A program made the translations under genes and the position numbers. Source: Nocardia sp. NRRL S-836 (GTDB taxonomy: Bacteria; Actinomycetota; Actinomycetes; Mycobacteriales; Pseudonocardiaceae). Taken from it: a stretch of 64,000 bases of DNA. The notes under the pieces were generated by a model. It was given only the letters and a program-made list of their open reading frames with translations. It was not told the DNA's origin and ran no database searches. The DNA is taken from assembly GCF_001279525.1 (NCBI RefSeq), contig NZ_LGDY01000177.1, positions 62,001-126,000 of the forward strand. Reading direction: 5' to 3'. Shown here one piece after another: positions 48,215-57,829 of this stretch. The stretch's first letter is position 1; the number at the start of each line of letters is the position of its first letter.

Positions 48215-50860
48215 ATGCTGCGCAACCGACCACTACCGGTACTGGTCGTGGCGGCGGTGGGTCTGGCCCTGCTCGTGCCAGGCACCTCAGCCAACGCGGG
48301 CCCCGTGCCCGGCACGGGAGCGGCGCTGGCGGTGGCCGCCAGGCCGGGCACCGCCTCCACCGTCCCCGACTGGCGCATGCAGAGCAGCGCCAGGGCCACC
48401 CAGTCCGGGCAGGTGATCTCCGGGCCGGCATACTCGGACAGCGGCTGGCTGACCGTGCCCGCGCGGTCGACCGTCATGGCCGGCCTGATCGCCAACAACC
48501 GGTACCCGGACGTCCGCTACTCCGAGAACCTGAAGCAGGTGAACGCCGGCGACTTCAAGGTCGGCTGGTGGTACCGCAAGGTGTTCAGCGCCGACCCGCA
48601 GCCGGGCGTGAACACGTTCCTGAAGCTCAAGGGCGGCATCATCGCGCGCGGTGAGATCTGGCTCAACGGCACCAAGGTCGCCGGGACCGACAAGGTCGTC
48701 GGCGCGTACCCGACGCACGAGTTCGACGTGACCCCGTTGCTGCGCAAGGGCGACAACGCGCTCGCGATCAAGGCGTCGCCGGCCGACCCGCAGAGCGACC
48801 TGCTGATCCACTTCATCGACTGGGCGCAGCTGCCACCCGACCGCAACCAGGGCATCTTCCGCGACGTCACGTTCGAGCCGAGCGGGCCGGTCTCGCTGCG
48901 CAACCCGCGCGTGGACACCGACCTGCCGCTGCCGAGCCTGACCAGCGCCAAGATCACCACGAAGGTCGACGCGCGCAACAACACCGGCCAGCCGGTGACC
49001 GCCGACGTCACCGCCACCGTCGCCGGTCAGGTGCTGCGGCAGCAGGTGCAGCTGAGCGCGAACCAGACCAGGACCGTGACGTTCGAGCAGACGCTGCAGA
49101 ACCCGCAGGTGTGGTGGCCGTTCCAGATGGGCGCGCAGCCGCTCTACCAGGCCGCGGTCGCCGTGAACGTGGGCACGGCCGAGTCAGACACCGCGAGCAC
49201 GACGTTCGGTGTCCGCGAGGTCGGCTCCGGCATTCGCGGCAGCGGCCGGCAGTTCACCGTCAACGGCAAGCCGTTCCTGGTGCGCGGCGGCGGCTGGGCG
49301 TCGGACCTGTTCCTCCGCACCGACGTGCGCTACATCGAGGACCAGCTCGACCTCGTGAAGGCCATGGGCATGAACACCATCCGGCTGGAGGGCAAGCCGG
49401 AGAACGACGAGCTCTACGACCTGGCCGACCGCAGGGGCATCATGGTCCTGACCGGCTGGGAGTGCTGCTCGAAGTGGGAGGACTACGACTCGTTCGACGC
49501 CGAGGACAACCGGGTCGCCGGCGAGTCGGCCGAGAGCGAGGCCAGGCGCGTCCGCAACCACCCCAGCATGATCGGGTTCATGATCGGCTCGGACGCGGCA
49601 CCCGGCGCGGACCTGGAGAAGATCTACCTCGACGCGCTCAAGCGGGCCGAGTGGAACCTGCCGGTCATCTCGTCGGCCAAGAACATCGGCTCGCCGCAGC
49701 TGGGCAGCCCCGGCATGAAGATGGACGGCCCGTACTGGTGGGAACCGCCGGTCTACTGGCACAACAAGCAGCTCGGCGGCGCGGCCGGGTTCGCCTCGGA
49801 GATCGGCCCCGGCGCGACCGTCCCGGAGCTGGACGAGCTGCGGAAGTTCCTGTCCCAGGCCGAGATCGACAAGCTGACGAACTACAACGCGACGCAGTAC
49901 CACCTGTCGCCGTCGTCGACGTTCAACAAGCTGACCTTCTGGGGCACCGCGCTCGACAACCGCTACGGCAAGCCGTCCACCGTCGAGGACTTCGTCCGCA
50001 AGGCCCAGCTCGCCAACTACGAGACCAACCGCGCGCAGTTCGAGGCGTTCGGCGACAACTTCAACGACGCCACCAACCCGTCCACCGGCGTCATCTACTG
50101 GATGCTCAACAACGCCTGGCCGACGCTGTACTGGCACCTGTACGACTACTACCTCGCCACCGCGGGCTCGTACTTCGGCGCCAAGGCGGGCCTGCGACCG
50201 TTGCACGCGCAGTACTCCTACGACGACAGGTCGTTGTCCGTCATGAACACCGGCCTGCAACCCGCGAACAACCACCGCTTGCAGATCACGCTGTTCAACC
50301 TCGACGGCACGCAGAAGGCCGACGAGACGCGCACCGTGACCGTCGCGCCCAACGGCCCGACCAAGGCGGGCACGCTGCCGCAGCCGTCCGGGCTGTCCAC
50401 GACGTACTTCGTGCGCCTGCTGCTCAAGGACGCGGCGGGCAACGTCGTGGACCGCAACGTCTACTGGCTCTCCACCAAGGCCGACACGCTGAACTACGGC
50501 AGCTCCACCTGGTACCACACGCCGCAGTCCGGTTACGCGGACCTCAAGGGCCTCAACACGTTGAAGCCCGGCACGGTCACCTCGACCGTGTCGACCGCAC
50601 CCGCCGGTGAGGACCGGCAGGCCACCACCGTGACGCTGAAGAACACCGGCAGCACCGTGGCGTTCTTCGTGCGGGCGTCGCTGCGCAAGGGCCAGGGCGG
50701 CGCCGAGGTGCTGCCGACGCAGTGGAGCGACAACTACGTGACGCTGTGGCCGGGCGAGACGGTGACGCTCAGGGCCGAGTACCGGTCCTCGTCGCTCGGC
50801 TCGGCTCAGCCGGTCGTGGAGGTCTCCGGCCACAACGTCGCGAAGAGGTCCGTCAGCTAG
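48215..50860 (+). CDS. csxA: secreted GH2 exo-beta-D-glucosaminidase (CsxA-like)
   Basis: 881 residues. Signal peptide (about 1-27) with no twin-arginine, then the GH2 jelly-roll, immunoglobulin-like and TIM-barrel domains and a C-terminal beta domain. It follows the actinomycete exochitosanase subfamily: acid/base Asp460 in IGSDAAPG (Asp in place of the usual Asn-Glu) and nucleophile Glu529 in FASEIGPG. NVYWLSTKADTLNYG and LWPGETVTL near the end also match CsxA. It removes glucosamine from the non-reducing end of chitosan. ATG 48215 follows GAGGAG. It is tail-to-tail with the GH15 gene, overlapping 8 bases. Confidence 0.92.
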   Translation: MLRNRPLPVLVVAAVGLALLVPGTSANAGPVPGTGAALAVAARPGTASTVPDWRMQSSARATQSGQVISGPAYSDSGWLTVPARSTVMAGLIANNRYPDVRYSENLKQVNAGDFKVGWWYRKVFSADPQPGVNTFLKLKGGIIARGEIWLNGTKVAGTDKVVGAYPTHEFDVTPLLRKGDNALAIKASPADPQSDLLIHFIDWAQLPPDRNQGIFRDVTFEPSGPVSLRNPRVDTDLPLPSLTSAKITTKVDARNNTGQPVTADVTATVAGQVLRQQVQLSANQTRTVTFEQTLQNPQVWWPFQMGAQPLYQAAVAVNVGTAESDTASTTFGVREVGSGIRGSGRQFTVNGKPFLVRGGGWASDLFLRTDVRYIEDQLDLVKAMGMNTIRLEGKPENDELYDLADRRGIMVLTGWECCSKWEDYDSFDAEDNRVAGESAESEARRVRNHPSMIGFMIGSDAAPGADLEKIYLDALKRAEWNLPVISSAKNIGSPQLGSPGMKMDGPYWWEPPVYWHNKQLGGAAGFASEIGPGATVPELDELRKFLSQAEIDKLTNYNATQYHLSPSSTFNKLTFWGTALDNRYGKPSTVEDFVRKAQLANYETNRAQFEAFGDNFNDATNPSTGVIYWMLNNAWPTLYWHLYDYYLATAGSYFGAKAGLRPLHAQYSYDDRSLSVMNTGLQPANNHRLQITLFNLDGTQKADETRTVTVAPNGPTKAGTLPQPSGLSTTYFVRLLLKDAAGNVVDRNVYWLSTKADTLNYGSSTWYHTPQSGYADLKGLNTLKPGTVTSTVSTAPAGEDRQATTVTLKNTGSTVAFFVRASLRKGQGGAEVLPTQWSDNYVTLWPGETVTLRAEYRSSSLGSAQPVVEVSGHNVAKRSVS

Positions 50861-52649
50861 TGCCGTAGCGCTTGACCACCACAGCGGGTCGCTCGACCGG
50901 CTCACCCCGGTCGAGCGACCACGCCAGCCGCACGTACTGCGCGTGCGTCCAGGCCAGCGGGGTCGCCGAGGTGGTGCCCCGGCCGTTCCACACCTGCTCG
51001 GGCAGCATCAGACCGCTGTTGGCGGTCGCCGCGACGTCCCGCAGGCGTTGGGCGGCACTCGCCCGGTCACCGGCCAGCAGCTCGTACTCGCCGCGTTCAC
51101 CGCTGAGCAACGGCCACAGCCGCCCGTACGTGCGGGTGGGCGTCGGCCAGTTGATGTTCCACGGCCGGCCGTCGGCCGTCTCGCCGTAGCCGTCCTGCGT
51201 GAACCGGTGCCAGTAGCCCTGTTCCTTCAGCTGTGCGTCGACCACGGCGACGGTGTTGCGGACGACCGGGTCGTCGGCGCGCTTGACGCCGAGCCGCACC
51301 AGCTCCAGGAAGCTGGGGTCGACGACCGCGCGCTGGTCGATGTCGGCCGGGTTGTTGTCACCGAGGTTGTACTTCGTTCCCTGATCGGGTTTTCCGTCCT
51401 TGGTGACGCGCAGGTAGTACGGCTTCGGCGTGTACGGACCGGTGGTCGTCGCGGTCCAGCCCTCCACCCGCCGCTGCCACTCGTCGGCGGCGGCGAGGTA
51501 CCGGTCGGCGTTCTCCCCGTTGCGCTGCAACAGGTCCGCGAAGCACACCAGTCCTGCGACCGCGGACGCGATCGTCGCCGGCGAGTAGCCGTCCTGGTTC
51601 TCCCACCGCTCCTGCTCGCTGAACGGCGCGTTCGGGTAGCCCAGCAGGAAGTCGGCCGAGCGACGCAGGAAGTCCACTGTGGACTTGTCGCGCCGGTCGA
51701 GGTGCCAGGCCAGCAGCAGCGGTGCCGCCGTCTGGTCGAGCTGGACCTTGAGCCACACCGGCGTGCCGTCGACCCGCGTGTTCTGCGGCAGGTGGCCGTC
51801 CGGCTGCTGCTGTTCGCGCAGCATGAAGTCCAGCGCCCGCACGGCGAACGCGCGGTCACCGGCGGCGATCATGGCCGTGGACACGTGGTAGAGGTCGCGC
51901 GGCCACACCAGCGCGTACGGGCCGAGCTCCGGCGCCAGCCGCCGGTCGAACCCGAACGCCCACGGGAAGCTCGGCGACGCGATCGACGCACCGGGGTGGG
52001 TCTTGTCCTCGGTCGCCGCGAGCACCATCACCGACATGTCGTAGAGCCGCCGGTCCGCCGACCGCGGCCGCTTCAGCCCGTCGAGGTAGGCGTGCCAGCC
52101 CCGCGCGTACTCCCGTGCCACCGCGTCGAACCCGCGGCCCAGCGCCGCCCGTGCGACACCGTCACCGAACCCGACGGCGAACGTGCCGCGTGCGTGCCGG
52201 ACCGGTTCGGTGGGCAGCGTGCTCTCCACGGCACTCGTGCCCTTCATCGGCACGTGGTCGATCGACAGCTTCCTGGGCCGTTGCGACCAGAACTCCACGT
52301 CCGCCAGCACGGCCGCGCGCTGCGGGTCGGTGACGTAGGTGAGCACGGCGTGCCAGCCGTCACCGCGCAACCGCTGGCGGAACGTCAGCGACCGGTCGTC
52401 GGCGGGTTCCGTCCGCGCCGCACCGGGTTTGCCGTCCACGAGCAGCCGGGTCTCGCGGGTCGCCGGTGTGCTCAGGTCCGGGTGGAAGATCTCGGACAGG
52501 CCCTGGTGGCCGAGGGTGAACCACACCGGGCTGCCCCCTCTGGCCGTGCCGAAGCCTTGTTTGTCGGCGGGGAGGGGGACGACCTCGGCGGCGTGAGCGA
52601 CCGGGGTCACCGCGACGAGCAGGAGCACGACGAGCGCCAGGATCCTCAT
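50853..52649 (-). CDS. secreted GH15 glucoamylase/glucodextranase-like enzyme
   Basis: 598 residues with a Sec signal peptide (about 1-20, ending AHAA). An N-terminal beta-sandwich (about 22-215) and an (alpha/alpha)6 barrel follow. The catalytic acid is in EQERWENQDGYSPATIA and the base in LPEQVWNG; LVWPRDLYHVST is the substrate-binding block of subfamily GH15. Likely an exo-acting alpha-glucosidase on dextrin or glucodextran. It overlaps csxA at the 3' end by 8 bases (50853-50860). Confidence 0.9.
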   Translation of the reverse strand: MRILALVVLLLVAVTPVAHAAEVVPLPADKQGFGTARGGSPVWFTLGHQGLSEIFHPDLSTPATRETRLLVDGKPGAARTEPADDRSLTFRQRLRGDGWHAVLTYVTDPQRAAVLADVEFWSQRPRKLSIDHVPMKGTSAVESTLPTEPVRHARGTFAVGFGDGVARAALGRGFDAVAREYARGWHAYLDGLKRPRSADRRLYDMSVMVLAATEDKTHPGASIASPSFPWAFGFDRRLAPELGPYALVWPRDLYHVSTAMIAAGDRAFAVRALDFMLREQQQPDGHLPQNTRVDGTPVWLKVQLDQTAAPLLLAWHLDRRDKSTVDFLRRSADFLLGYPNAPFSEQERWENQDGYSPATIASAVAGLVCFADLLQRNGENADRYLAAADEWQRRVEGWTATTTGPYTPKPYYLRVTKDGKPDQGTKYNLGDNNPADIDQRAVVDPSFLELVRLGVKRADDPVVRNTVAVVDAQLKEQGYWHRFTQDGYGETADGRPWNINWPTPTRTYGRLWPLLSGERGEYELLAGDRASAAQRLRDVAATANSGLMLPEQVWNGRGTTSATPLAWTHAQYVRLAWSLDRGEPVERPAVVVKRYGTS

Positions 52650-52669
52650 GGCACTCGGAGTTCCCCGCT

Positions 52670-54835
52670 CTAGAGATCACCACGCAGCAGGCTGTCGATG
52701 TCCTCGGGCGGACCGGGGCGGGCGAAGAACCAGCCCTGGCCGGTGTCGCAGCCCAGCCGCAGCAGCCGTGCGGCCTGAGCAGGCGTTTCGACACCTTCGG
52801 CGGTGACGCCCAACGACAGCGCGTGCGCCAGTTGCACCAGCGTCGCCACGATCTGCGCGTCCACCGGGTCTTCCTCGTTCTCGGCGCGCAGGCCCTCCAT
52901 GAACGAGCCGGCGATCTTCAGCTCGTGCACGGGCAGGTGCTTGAGGTACGCCAGGTTGGAGTAACCGGTGCCGAAGTCGTCGATCGCGATGCGCACACCC
53001 ATGTCGCACAACGCCCGCAACGCCTCCAGCGGCTCGTCGGCGGTGCCCATGATCGCCGACTCGGTCAGCTCCAGCTGCAGGTGGTGCGGTGGCAGCGCGC
53101 ACTCGTCGAGGATGCGCTTCACGTCCCGCACCAGCTCGGGGTCGCGCGACTGGCGCACCGCCAGGTTCACCGACACGAACGGCGCCGCGTCACCGAACTC
53201 CACCAGCCAGCGCCGGGCCTCCTCGCACGCCTTGCGCAGCACCCACCGTCCTAACGGGACGATGAGGCCGGTCTCCTCGGCCAGCTCGATGAACCGGTCC
53301 GGCGCGAGCCGGCCGAACTCCGGGTGCTGCCAGCGCACCAGTGCCTCGACGCCGACGACCGTGGAGTCCTCCAGCCGGACCAGCGGCTGGTACTCGACGT
53401 AGAACTCGTCGCGTTCCAGCGCCCGCGGCATCGTGGCGGACAACGTGAAGCGGGCGACCTCGCGGGCGTTGCGCTCCGGGTCGTACAACGCCCAGCGCGC
53501 CTTGCCGTCGGCCTTCGCCCAGTACAGCGTGATGTCCGCGTCGCGCATCAGGTCGGCGGCCGTCGTGCCGGACAGCTGCCGTTCGACGATGCCGATGGAC
53601 GCCGACACCGACAGCTCGTGGCCGCCGATGCGGATGGGCGCCTCCAGCTCGGTCAGCACCCGGTCGGCCACGTCGACGATGTCCTGCTCACCGGACGAGC
53701 CCTCGACCAGGATCACGAACTCGTCGCCGCCCATCCGCGCGACCAGCTTGCCCTCGCCGGACACCGAGTGGTCGAGCCTGCGCCCGACCTCGACCAGCAG
53801 CTGGTCGCCGGTGTCGTGGCCCAGCGAGTCGTTGATGACCTTGAAGCCGTCCAGGTCGAGGTAGCAGAGGCCGGCCCGCAGGTGCTTGCCGCGGTTGTTG
53901 AACACCCGGCCGAGGCGTTCCAGGAACAGCGCCCGGTTCGGCAGGCCGGTCAGCGGGTCGTGCAACGCCTGGTAGCGCAGCCGGTTCTGCAGCAGGTGCC
54001 GGTCGGTGACGTCCTCGATCATCGCCACCTGGTACTGCGGCTCGCCGTGGTCGTCGCGGACCAGCGACAGCGTCAGGTGCGTCCACACCTGCTCGCCGTC
54101 GGCGCGGTGGAAGCGCTTCTCGGCCCGGTAGTGGTCGCACTCGCCCGCGATGAGCTGGTCGTAGAGCCGCCACACGCTGCCCGCGTCCTCGGGGTGCATG
54201 AGGTCGCGCACGTTGTACTGGCGCATCTCCTCGACGCTGAACCCGAGCATGTCCTGGAGAGCCTGGTTGACGTCCAGTATCCGGCCGTCGATGGCGGCGA
54301 TGCCGATGCCGATCGCGGCCTCGGTGAACATCGCGCGGAACCGGGCCTCCGAGGCCCGCAGCGCCGCCTCCGCCTGGTCGCGGGCGTCGAGCACGGCGGC
54401 CCTGATCGCCTCCTGCTCGGCGAGCGTGCGTTCCCGCAGCGCGCGGGCGTACCCGGCGGACAACGCGCCCTGCAGGGCCGCCAGCCGGGACAGCAGCCGT
54501 GCGTCACCGGTCGCGCCCAGCTCGGCCAGCAGGTCGTCGCCGAGCAGCTGGATCGTGCGGCCGAGGGTGTCGGTGCCGGTGAAGTGCGCGTCGACCAGCC
54601 GGGAGCCGATCTCGTAGCCGGGCGCGGTGCGGAACGGGCTCGCGTAGAGCGCCTCGACGAGCAGCTCGGTGAGGTCCTGGAGGTGCTGGGCGACCTCCGC
54701 ACGTGTCATCGGGACGTAGCTGGAGCCGATGACGGCCGTGGCCCAGCTGCGCGCGAACGACGCGGCACCGGCCAGCACGGCCGGGTCCAGAGGAGAGCGG
54801 TCGGCACGCACCCGGTGGTCAACCCGTTCGGTCAT
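52670..54835 (-). CDS. PAS-GGDEF-EAL c-di-GMP enzyme
   Basis: 721 residues. N-terminal helical region (about 1-150), a PAS domain (about 155-275; LGFSVEEMRQYN), then GGDEF (about 285-445) with the intact motif RMGGDEFVILVEG, and EAL (about 460-710) with VEALVRWQHPEF, LELTESAIMG and IDDFGTGYSNLAYLKHLP. Both active sites look complete, so it may make or degrade c-di-GMP depending on PAS input, like CdgA or RmdB of Streptomyces. ATG 54835 is chosen; ATG 54868 would add 11 residues. There is no membrane segment. Confidence 0.92.
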   Translation of the reverse strand: MTERVDHRVRADRSPLDPAVLAGAASFARSWATAVIGSSYVPMTRAEVAQHLQDLTELLVEALYASPFRTAPGYEIGSRLVDAHFTGTDTLGRTIQLLGDDLLAELGATGDARLLSRLAALQGALSAGYARALRERTLAEQEAIRAAVLDARDQAEAALRASEARFRAMFTEAAIGIGIAAIDGRILDVNQALQDMLGFSVEEMRQYNVRDLMHPEDAGSVWRLYDQLIAGECDHYRAEKRFHRADGEQVWTHLTLSLVRDDHGEPQYQVAMIEDVTDRHLLQNRLRYQALHDPLTGLPNRALFLERLGRVFNNRGKHLRAGLCYLDLDGFKVINDSLGHDTGDQLLVEVGRRLDHSVSGEGKLVARMGGDEFVILVEGSSGEQDIVDVADRVLTELEAPIRIGGHELSVSASIGIVERQLSGTTAADLMRDADITLYWAKADGKARWALYDPERNAREVARFTLSATMPRALERDEFYVEYQPLVRLEDSTVVGVEALVRWQHPEFGRLAPDRFIELAEETGLIVPLGRWVLRKACEEARRWLVEFGDAAPFVSVNLAVRQSRDPELVRDVKRILDECALPPHHLQLELTESAIMGTADEPLEALRALCDMGVRIAIDDFGTGYSNLAYLKHLPVHELKIAGSFMEGLRAENEEDPVDAQIVATLVQLAHALSLGVTAEGVETPAQAARLLRLGCDTGQGWFFARPGPPEDIDSLLRGDL

Positions 54836-54895
54836 CTTCTCGGCCCTAATGCCACGAACGCGCAGCATACGGCCGGTTGCGGTGCGCAGTCATCT

Positions 54896-55708
54896 TTACG
54901 CCTTCCGGCCTACGGCACCGAACGCCGGAAAGGGCCTTCCGGGCTCACCGAGGTCGTCCGGCGACTCCGGGTGCCAGGCGGGCAGCCGCACCACGCCCGG
55001 CTCCACCAGCTCGAGGCCCTCGAACAGGCGGGTGAACTCGGCGCCGTTGCGGTACGTCATCGGGGTGACGCCGCGGTCGTACACGCTGCGCGCGGCCCGG
55101 TACGAGCCGGTCTCCTCGTCCGCCTCGTACCCGGCGTGGGAGATGGCGACGAAGCTGCCGGGAGCGAGCCGGTCGCGGTAACCGGCGATGATGCCGACCG
55201 GGTCCTCCTCGTCGGAGACGAAGTGCAGCAGCGCGATCATCAGCACCGCGACCGGCTCGTCGAAGTCGAGCAGGCCGGTGACCTCCGGTGCGGTCAGCAC
55301 GGCGGCCGGGTCGCGCACGTCGGCCTGCAGCACGCTCACCCGCTCGTTGCCGCTGAGCAGCGACCGGCTGTGGGCGACCGCGACCGGGTCCACGTCGACG
55401 TAGGCGATCTTCGCCGCCGGGTCGGCCGACTGGGCGATCTCGTGCACGTTGCCCACGGTCGGGATGCCGGAGCCCAGGTCGAGGAACTGCCGGACGCCCA
55501 TGCCGAGCAGGTGGCGCACGACGCGGCGCAGGAACGAGCGGTGGTTGAGGATGACGTCGCGCAGCTCGGGCATGATCTCCAGCGCCTGCTGACCGACCGC
55601 TCGGTCTGCCGCGAAGTTGTGCGCGCCGCCCAGCCAGTAGTCGTACACCCGCGCGACGCTCGGCCGTTCCAGGTCGATGTCTCCCGGCGCCCAGTTCGGC
55701 CGCTCCAC
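54896..55708 (-). CDS. DUF574 (PF04672) SAM-dependent methyltransferase
   Basis: 270 residues from GTG 55708 (GGAGG upstream). Family blocks: DLERPSVARVYDYWLGGAHNF at the N-terminus, GVRQFLDLGSGIPTVGNVHE (SAM motif I), IAYVDVDPVAVAHS and GFV-type C-terminal strand. The family is greatly expanded in actinomycetes, usually beside XRE/DUF397 regulators; none is adjacent here. The methyl acceptor is unknown. It is divergent from the twin membrane proteins. Confidence 0.9.
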   Translation of the reverse strand: MERPNWAPGDIDLERPSVARVYDYWLGGAHNFAADRAVGQQALEIMPELRDVILNHRSFLRRVVRHLLGMGVRQFLDLGSGIPTVGNVHEIAQSADPAAKIAYVDVDPVAVAHSRSLLSGNERVSVLQADVRDPAAVLTAPEVTGLLDFDEPVAVLMIALLHFVSDEEDPVGIIAGYRDRLAPGSFVAISHAGYEADEETGSYRAARSVYDRGVTPMTYRNGAEFTRLFEGLELVEPGVVRLPAWHPESPDDLGEPGRPFPAFGAVGRKA

Positions 55709-55745
55709 CCGCCACCTCCGTTTTTGCCCTGCCCCGCACACATCA

Positions 55746-55786
55746 TGTGCCAATGTGCCAGCGTTACACACCACGACGTTGGCACA
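55746..55786. promoter_or_regulatory. TGTGCCA operator cluster in the divergent region
   Basis: Two direct copies of TGTGCCA (55746-55752 and 55754-55760) and one inverted copy TGGCACA (55780-55786) lie in the 89 bases between the methyltransferase and membrane-protein starts. The second and third form an 11-base inverted repeat with one mismatch (TGTGCCAGCGT / ACGTTGGCACA). The arrangement suits a dimeric regulator acting on both genes. Confidence 0.5.
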
Positions 55787-55797
55787 ATGCCCACCTT

Positions 55798-56754
55798 GTG
55801 AAGTTCCTCTGGGTCGTCGGCGCGGTGGTCGTGGTTGCCGCACTGGTGCTGCTCGCGCGCAAGCACCACCGGCAGAAGAACCTGCTGCTGTCGACCGTTC
55901 TCGCCTCGCTCGGCGCGTTCCTGCTGGTCGGCGGTGGCCTGCTGGTCGTCGACCCCGGCGCGCCGAAGAACGAGGCGGTCAAGACGGGTGGTCTCGCCGG
56001 CGGCGCGATCGTGGCGCTGTACGCGCTGTGGCTCAACGACCGGCGCCGCAAGGTCGAGGAGGCCCGCCAGGAGCTCGAACGCGGCCGCGCCGACCACGAC
56101 CGGTCCCGCGTGGCCGACGAGCGGTTTGCGCGCGCCGTGGAGCTGCTGGGCCACGAGACGGCCCAGGTCCGCGTGGGCGCCATGCACGCGCTCGCGGGCC
56201 TCGCGAAGTCGCGCTCCGAGTACACCCAGACGGTGCTCGACATCCTCTGCGCGTACCTGCGCCGGCCGTTCAAGCGCCTCGACGACCCGGAGGACTTCGA
56301 CGCCGACCAGGAGGAGATCGAGCTGGAGGTCCGGCTGACCTCGCAGCGGCTGATCGAGGACCTGCTGCCGCGGTACGAGGAGAAGGACCCGGTGCTGTAC
56401 GACCTCAACCTCACCAAGGCGCACCTGGAGTACATGGACCTGTCGTACCGGCACGTCGGCGACCTGGTCATGCGGGTCGCGCACCTCAGGGAGGCCAACG
56501 CGTTCCACCACATGGTGATCCACGGTGACGTGTACCTGACCGAGGTCGAGGCGGACGGCCGGTTCTACATGCACCACACCGAGGTGCGCGGCAAGGCGTG
56601 GTTCAGCCGCTTCACCTCGACCTCGCTGGCGGTGTTCACCGACTCGAAGTTCCTGGGGGAGACCAAGTTCACCGGGTCGCGGTGGGCCGACGTGAAGGCC
56701 GACGGCTGTACGTTCACCCGGAAGCCCGACCTGCCGGAAGCGTGGAGGAACTGA
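55798..56754 (+). CDS. membrane protein with degenerate pentapeptide-type repeats (copy 1)
   Basis: 318 residues from GTG 55798. Three transmembrane segments at about 2-20, 28-52 and 60-77, then a cytoplasmic helical block (VADERFARAVELLG...VRVGAMHALAGLAKS...TVLDILCAYLRRPF) that is common in actinomycete pentapeptide-repeat proteins. The C-terminal ~150 residues look like worn beta-helix/pentapeptide repeats (LNLTKAHLEYMDLS, VFTDSKFLGETKFTGS). Function unknown. It is paralogous to the next gene, which begins one base after its stop. Confidence 0.72.
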   Translation: MKFLWVVGAVVVVAALVLLARKHHRQKNLLLSTVLASLGAFLLVGGGLLVVDPGAPKNEAVKTGGLAGGAIVALYALWLNDRRRKVEEARQELERGRADHDRSRVADERFARAVELLGHETAQVRVGAMHALAGLAKSRSEYTQTVLDILCAYLRRPFKRLDDPEDFDADQEEIELEVRLTSQRLIEDLLPRYEEKDPVLYDLNLTKAHLEYMDLSYRHVGDLVMRVAHLREANAFHHMVIHGDVYLTEVEADGRFYMHHTEVRGKAWFSRFTSTSLAVFTDSKFLGETKFTGSRWADVKADGCTFTRKPDLPEAWRN

Positions 56755-56755
56755 C

Positions 56756-57829
56756 GTGAGGTGGAGATGGCTGCTCGCCGTCGTCGCGGCCGCGCTCGTC
56801 ACCACCGGCACGGCGTTCGCGCTGTGGTGGGTCAAGGCGCCCGCGGTGGAGATCGTGAAGACCGCCGGTGTCGCGGGTGGCGCGGTCGTCGCGCTGTACG
56901 CGTTGTGGCTCAACGACCGCAAGCACTGGCTGGAGAGTGACAAGGTCGCGGACGAGCGGTTCGCGCGCTCGGTCGAGCTGCTCGGCGCCGAGGCCGACCA
57001 GGTGCGCGTGGGCGCGATGCACTCGCTGGTGTGGCTCGCGACCTCCACGCCGCGCTACAAGCAGACCGTCCTCGACGTGCTGTGCGCGTACCTGCGCCGA
57101 CCCTTCACGCACCCGTCGTGGGAGCACGACGGCGCCGACCCGGACACGGTGTTCGTCACCGTGCCGCCGGAGGACCAGCGCGAGCAGCAGGTCCGCCGCA
57201 CGGCGCAACGGCTGATCCGCGACCTGCTGTCGTGGGGCGACAAGAAGAAGGAGTTCTACGACCTCGACCTGACCGGTGCGGCGCTGGAGTACTTCCAGCT
57301 CGACGGCCGGCGCGTGCACCGGTTCGTCTGCCGGCGCGCGCAGTTCTACGGCATCACGGAGTTCCGCGAGCTGCACGTGCGCAGCCGGGCGCTGTTCTCC
57401 GGTTCGCACTTCCACGGCCGGCTCTCCCTGCCGGAGGCGAGGTTCGAGGGCGGGCTCGCGTTCACCGAGTGCACGTTCGACCGCAAGGCGGACTTCCGCG
57501 CCACGACCGTCGGCACGTTCCTGGCGCTGGTCGACCCGCCGCCGCCGGAGCAGGTGGGCTCGCTGCGGCTGTTGCCCGGCACCGCTTTGCGCACGCCGCA
57601 CGAGGGCTGGGCGCTAACCGGCGGCACGCAGACGCCCCGCCCGCGCCTCGACGACCATGTCGAGCAGGACGTGCGCGGCGGCGCTGACGGTGTGGCCGGT
57701 CACGACGACCGTCTCGGCAACGGGCACGTCCCCGCGAAGGCCGACGAAGTGCGCCCTGGTGGGCTTGACCGCGAAGGACTGCGGGACGAGCGCAACCCCG
57801 AGACCGAACCCGACGAAGTCGAGAAGTGA
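56756..57829 (+). CDS. membrane protein, second tandem paralogue, with antisense-coded tail
   Basis: 357 residues from GTG 56756 (GGAGG upstream). Two transmembrane segments (about 5-26 and 36-52) replace the three of copy 1, and the helical block is nearly the same (VADERFARSVELLGAEADQVRVGAMHSL, TVLDVLCAYLRRPF). C-terminal repeats include RALFSGSHFHGRLSLPEARF. After GWALTGG the frame continues about 70 residues into DNA that codes for the convergent LysR gene, giving an Asp/Gly-rich tail unlike copy 1. The original stop near 57615 may have been lost. Confidence 0.68.
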   Translation: MRWRWLLAVVAAALVTTGTAFALWWVKAPAVEIVKTAGVAGGAVVALYALWLNDRKHWLESDKVADERFARSVELLGAEADQVRVGAMHSLVWLATSTPRYKQTVLDVLCAYLRRPFTHPSWEHDGADPDTVFVTVPPEDQREQQVRRTAQRLIRDLLSWGDKKKEFYDLDLTGAALEYFQLDGRRVHRFVCRRAQFYGITEFRELHVRSRALFSGSHFHGRLSLPEARFEGGLAFTECTFDRKADFRATTVGTFLALVDPPPPEQVGSLRLLPGTALRTPHEGWALTGGTQTPRPRLDDHVEQDVRGGADGVAGHDDRLGNGHVPAKADEVRPGGLDREGLRDERNPETEPDEVEK

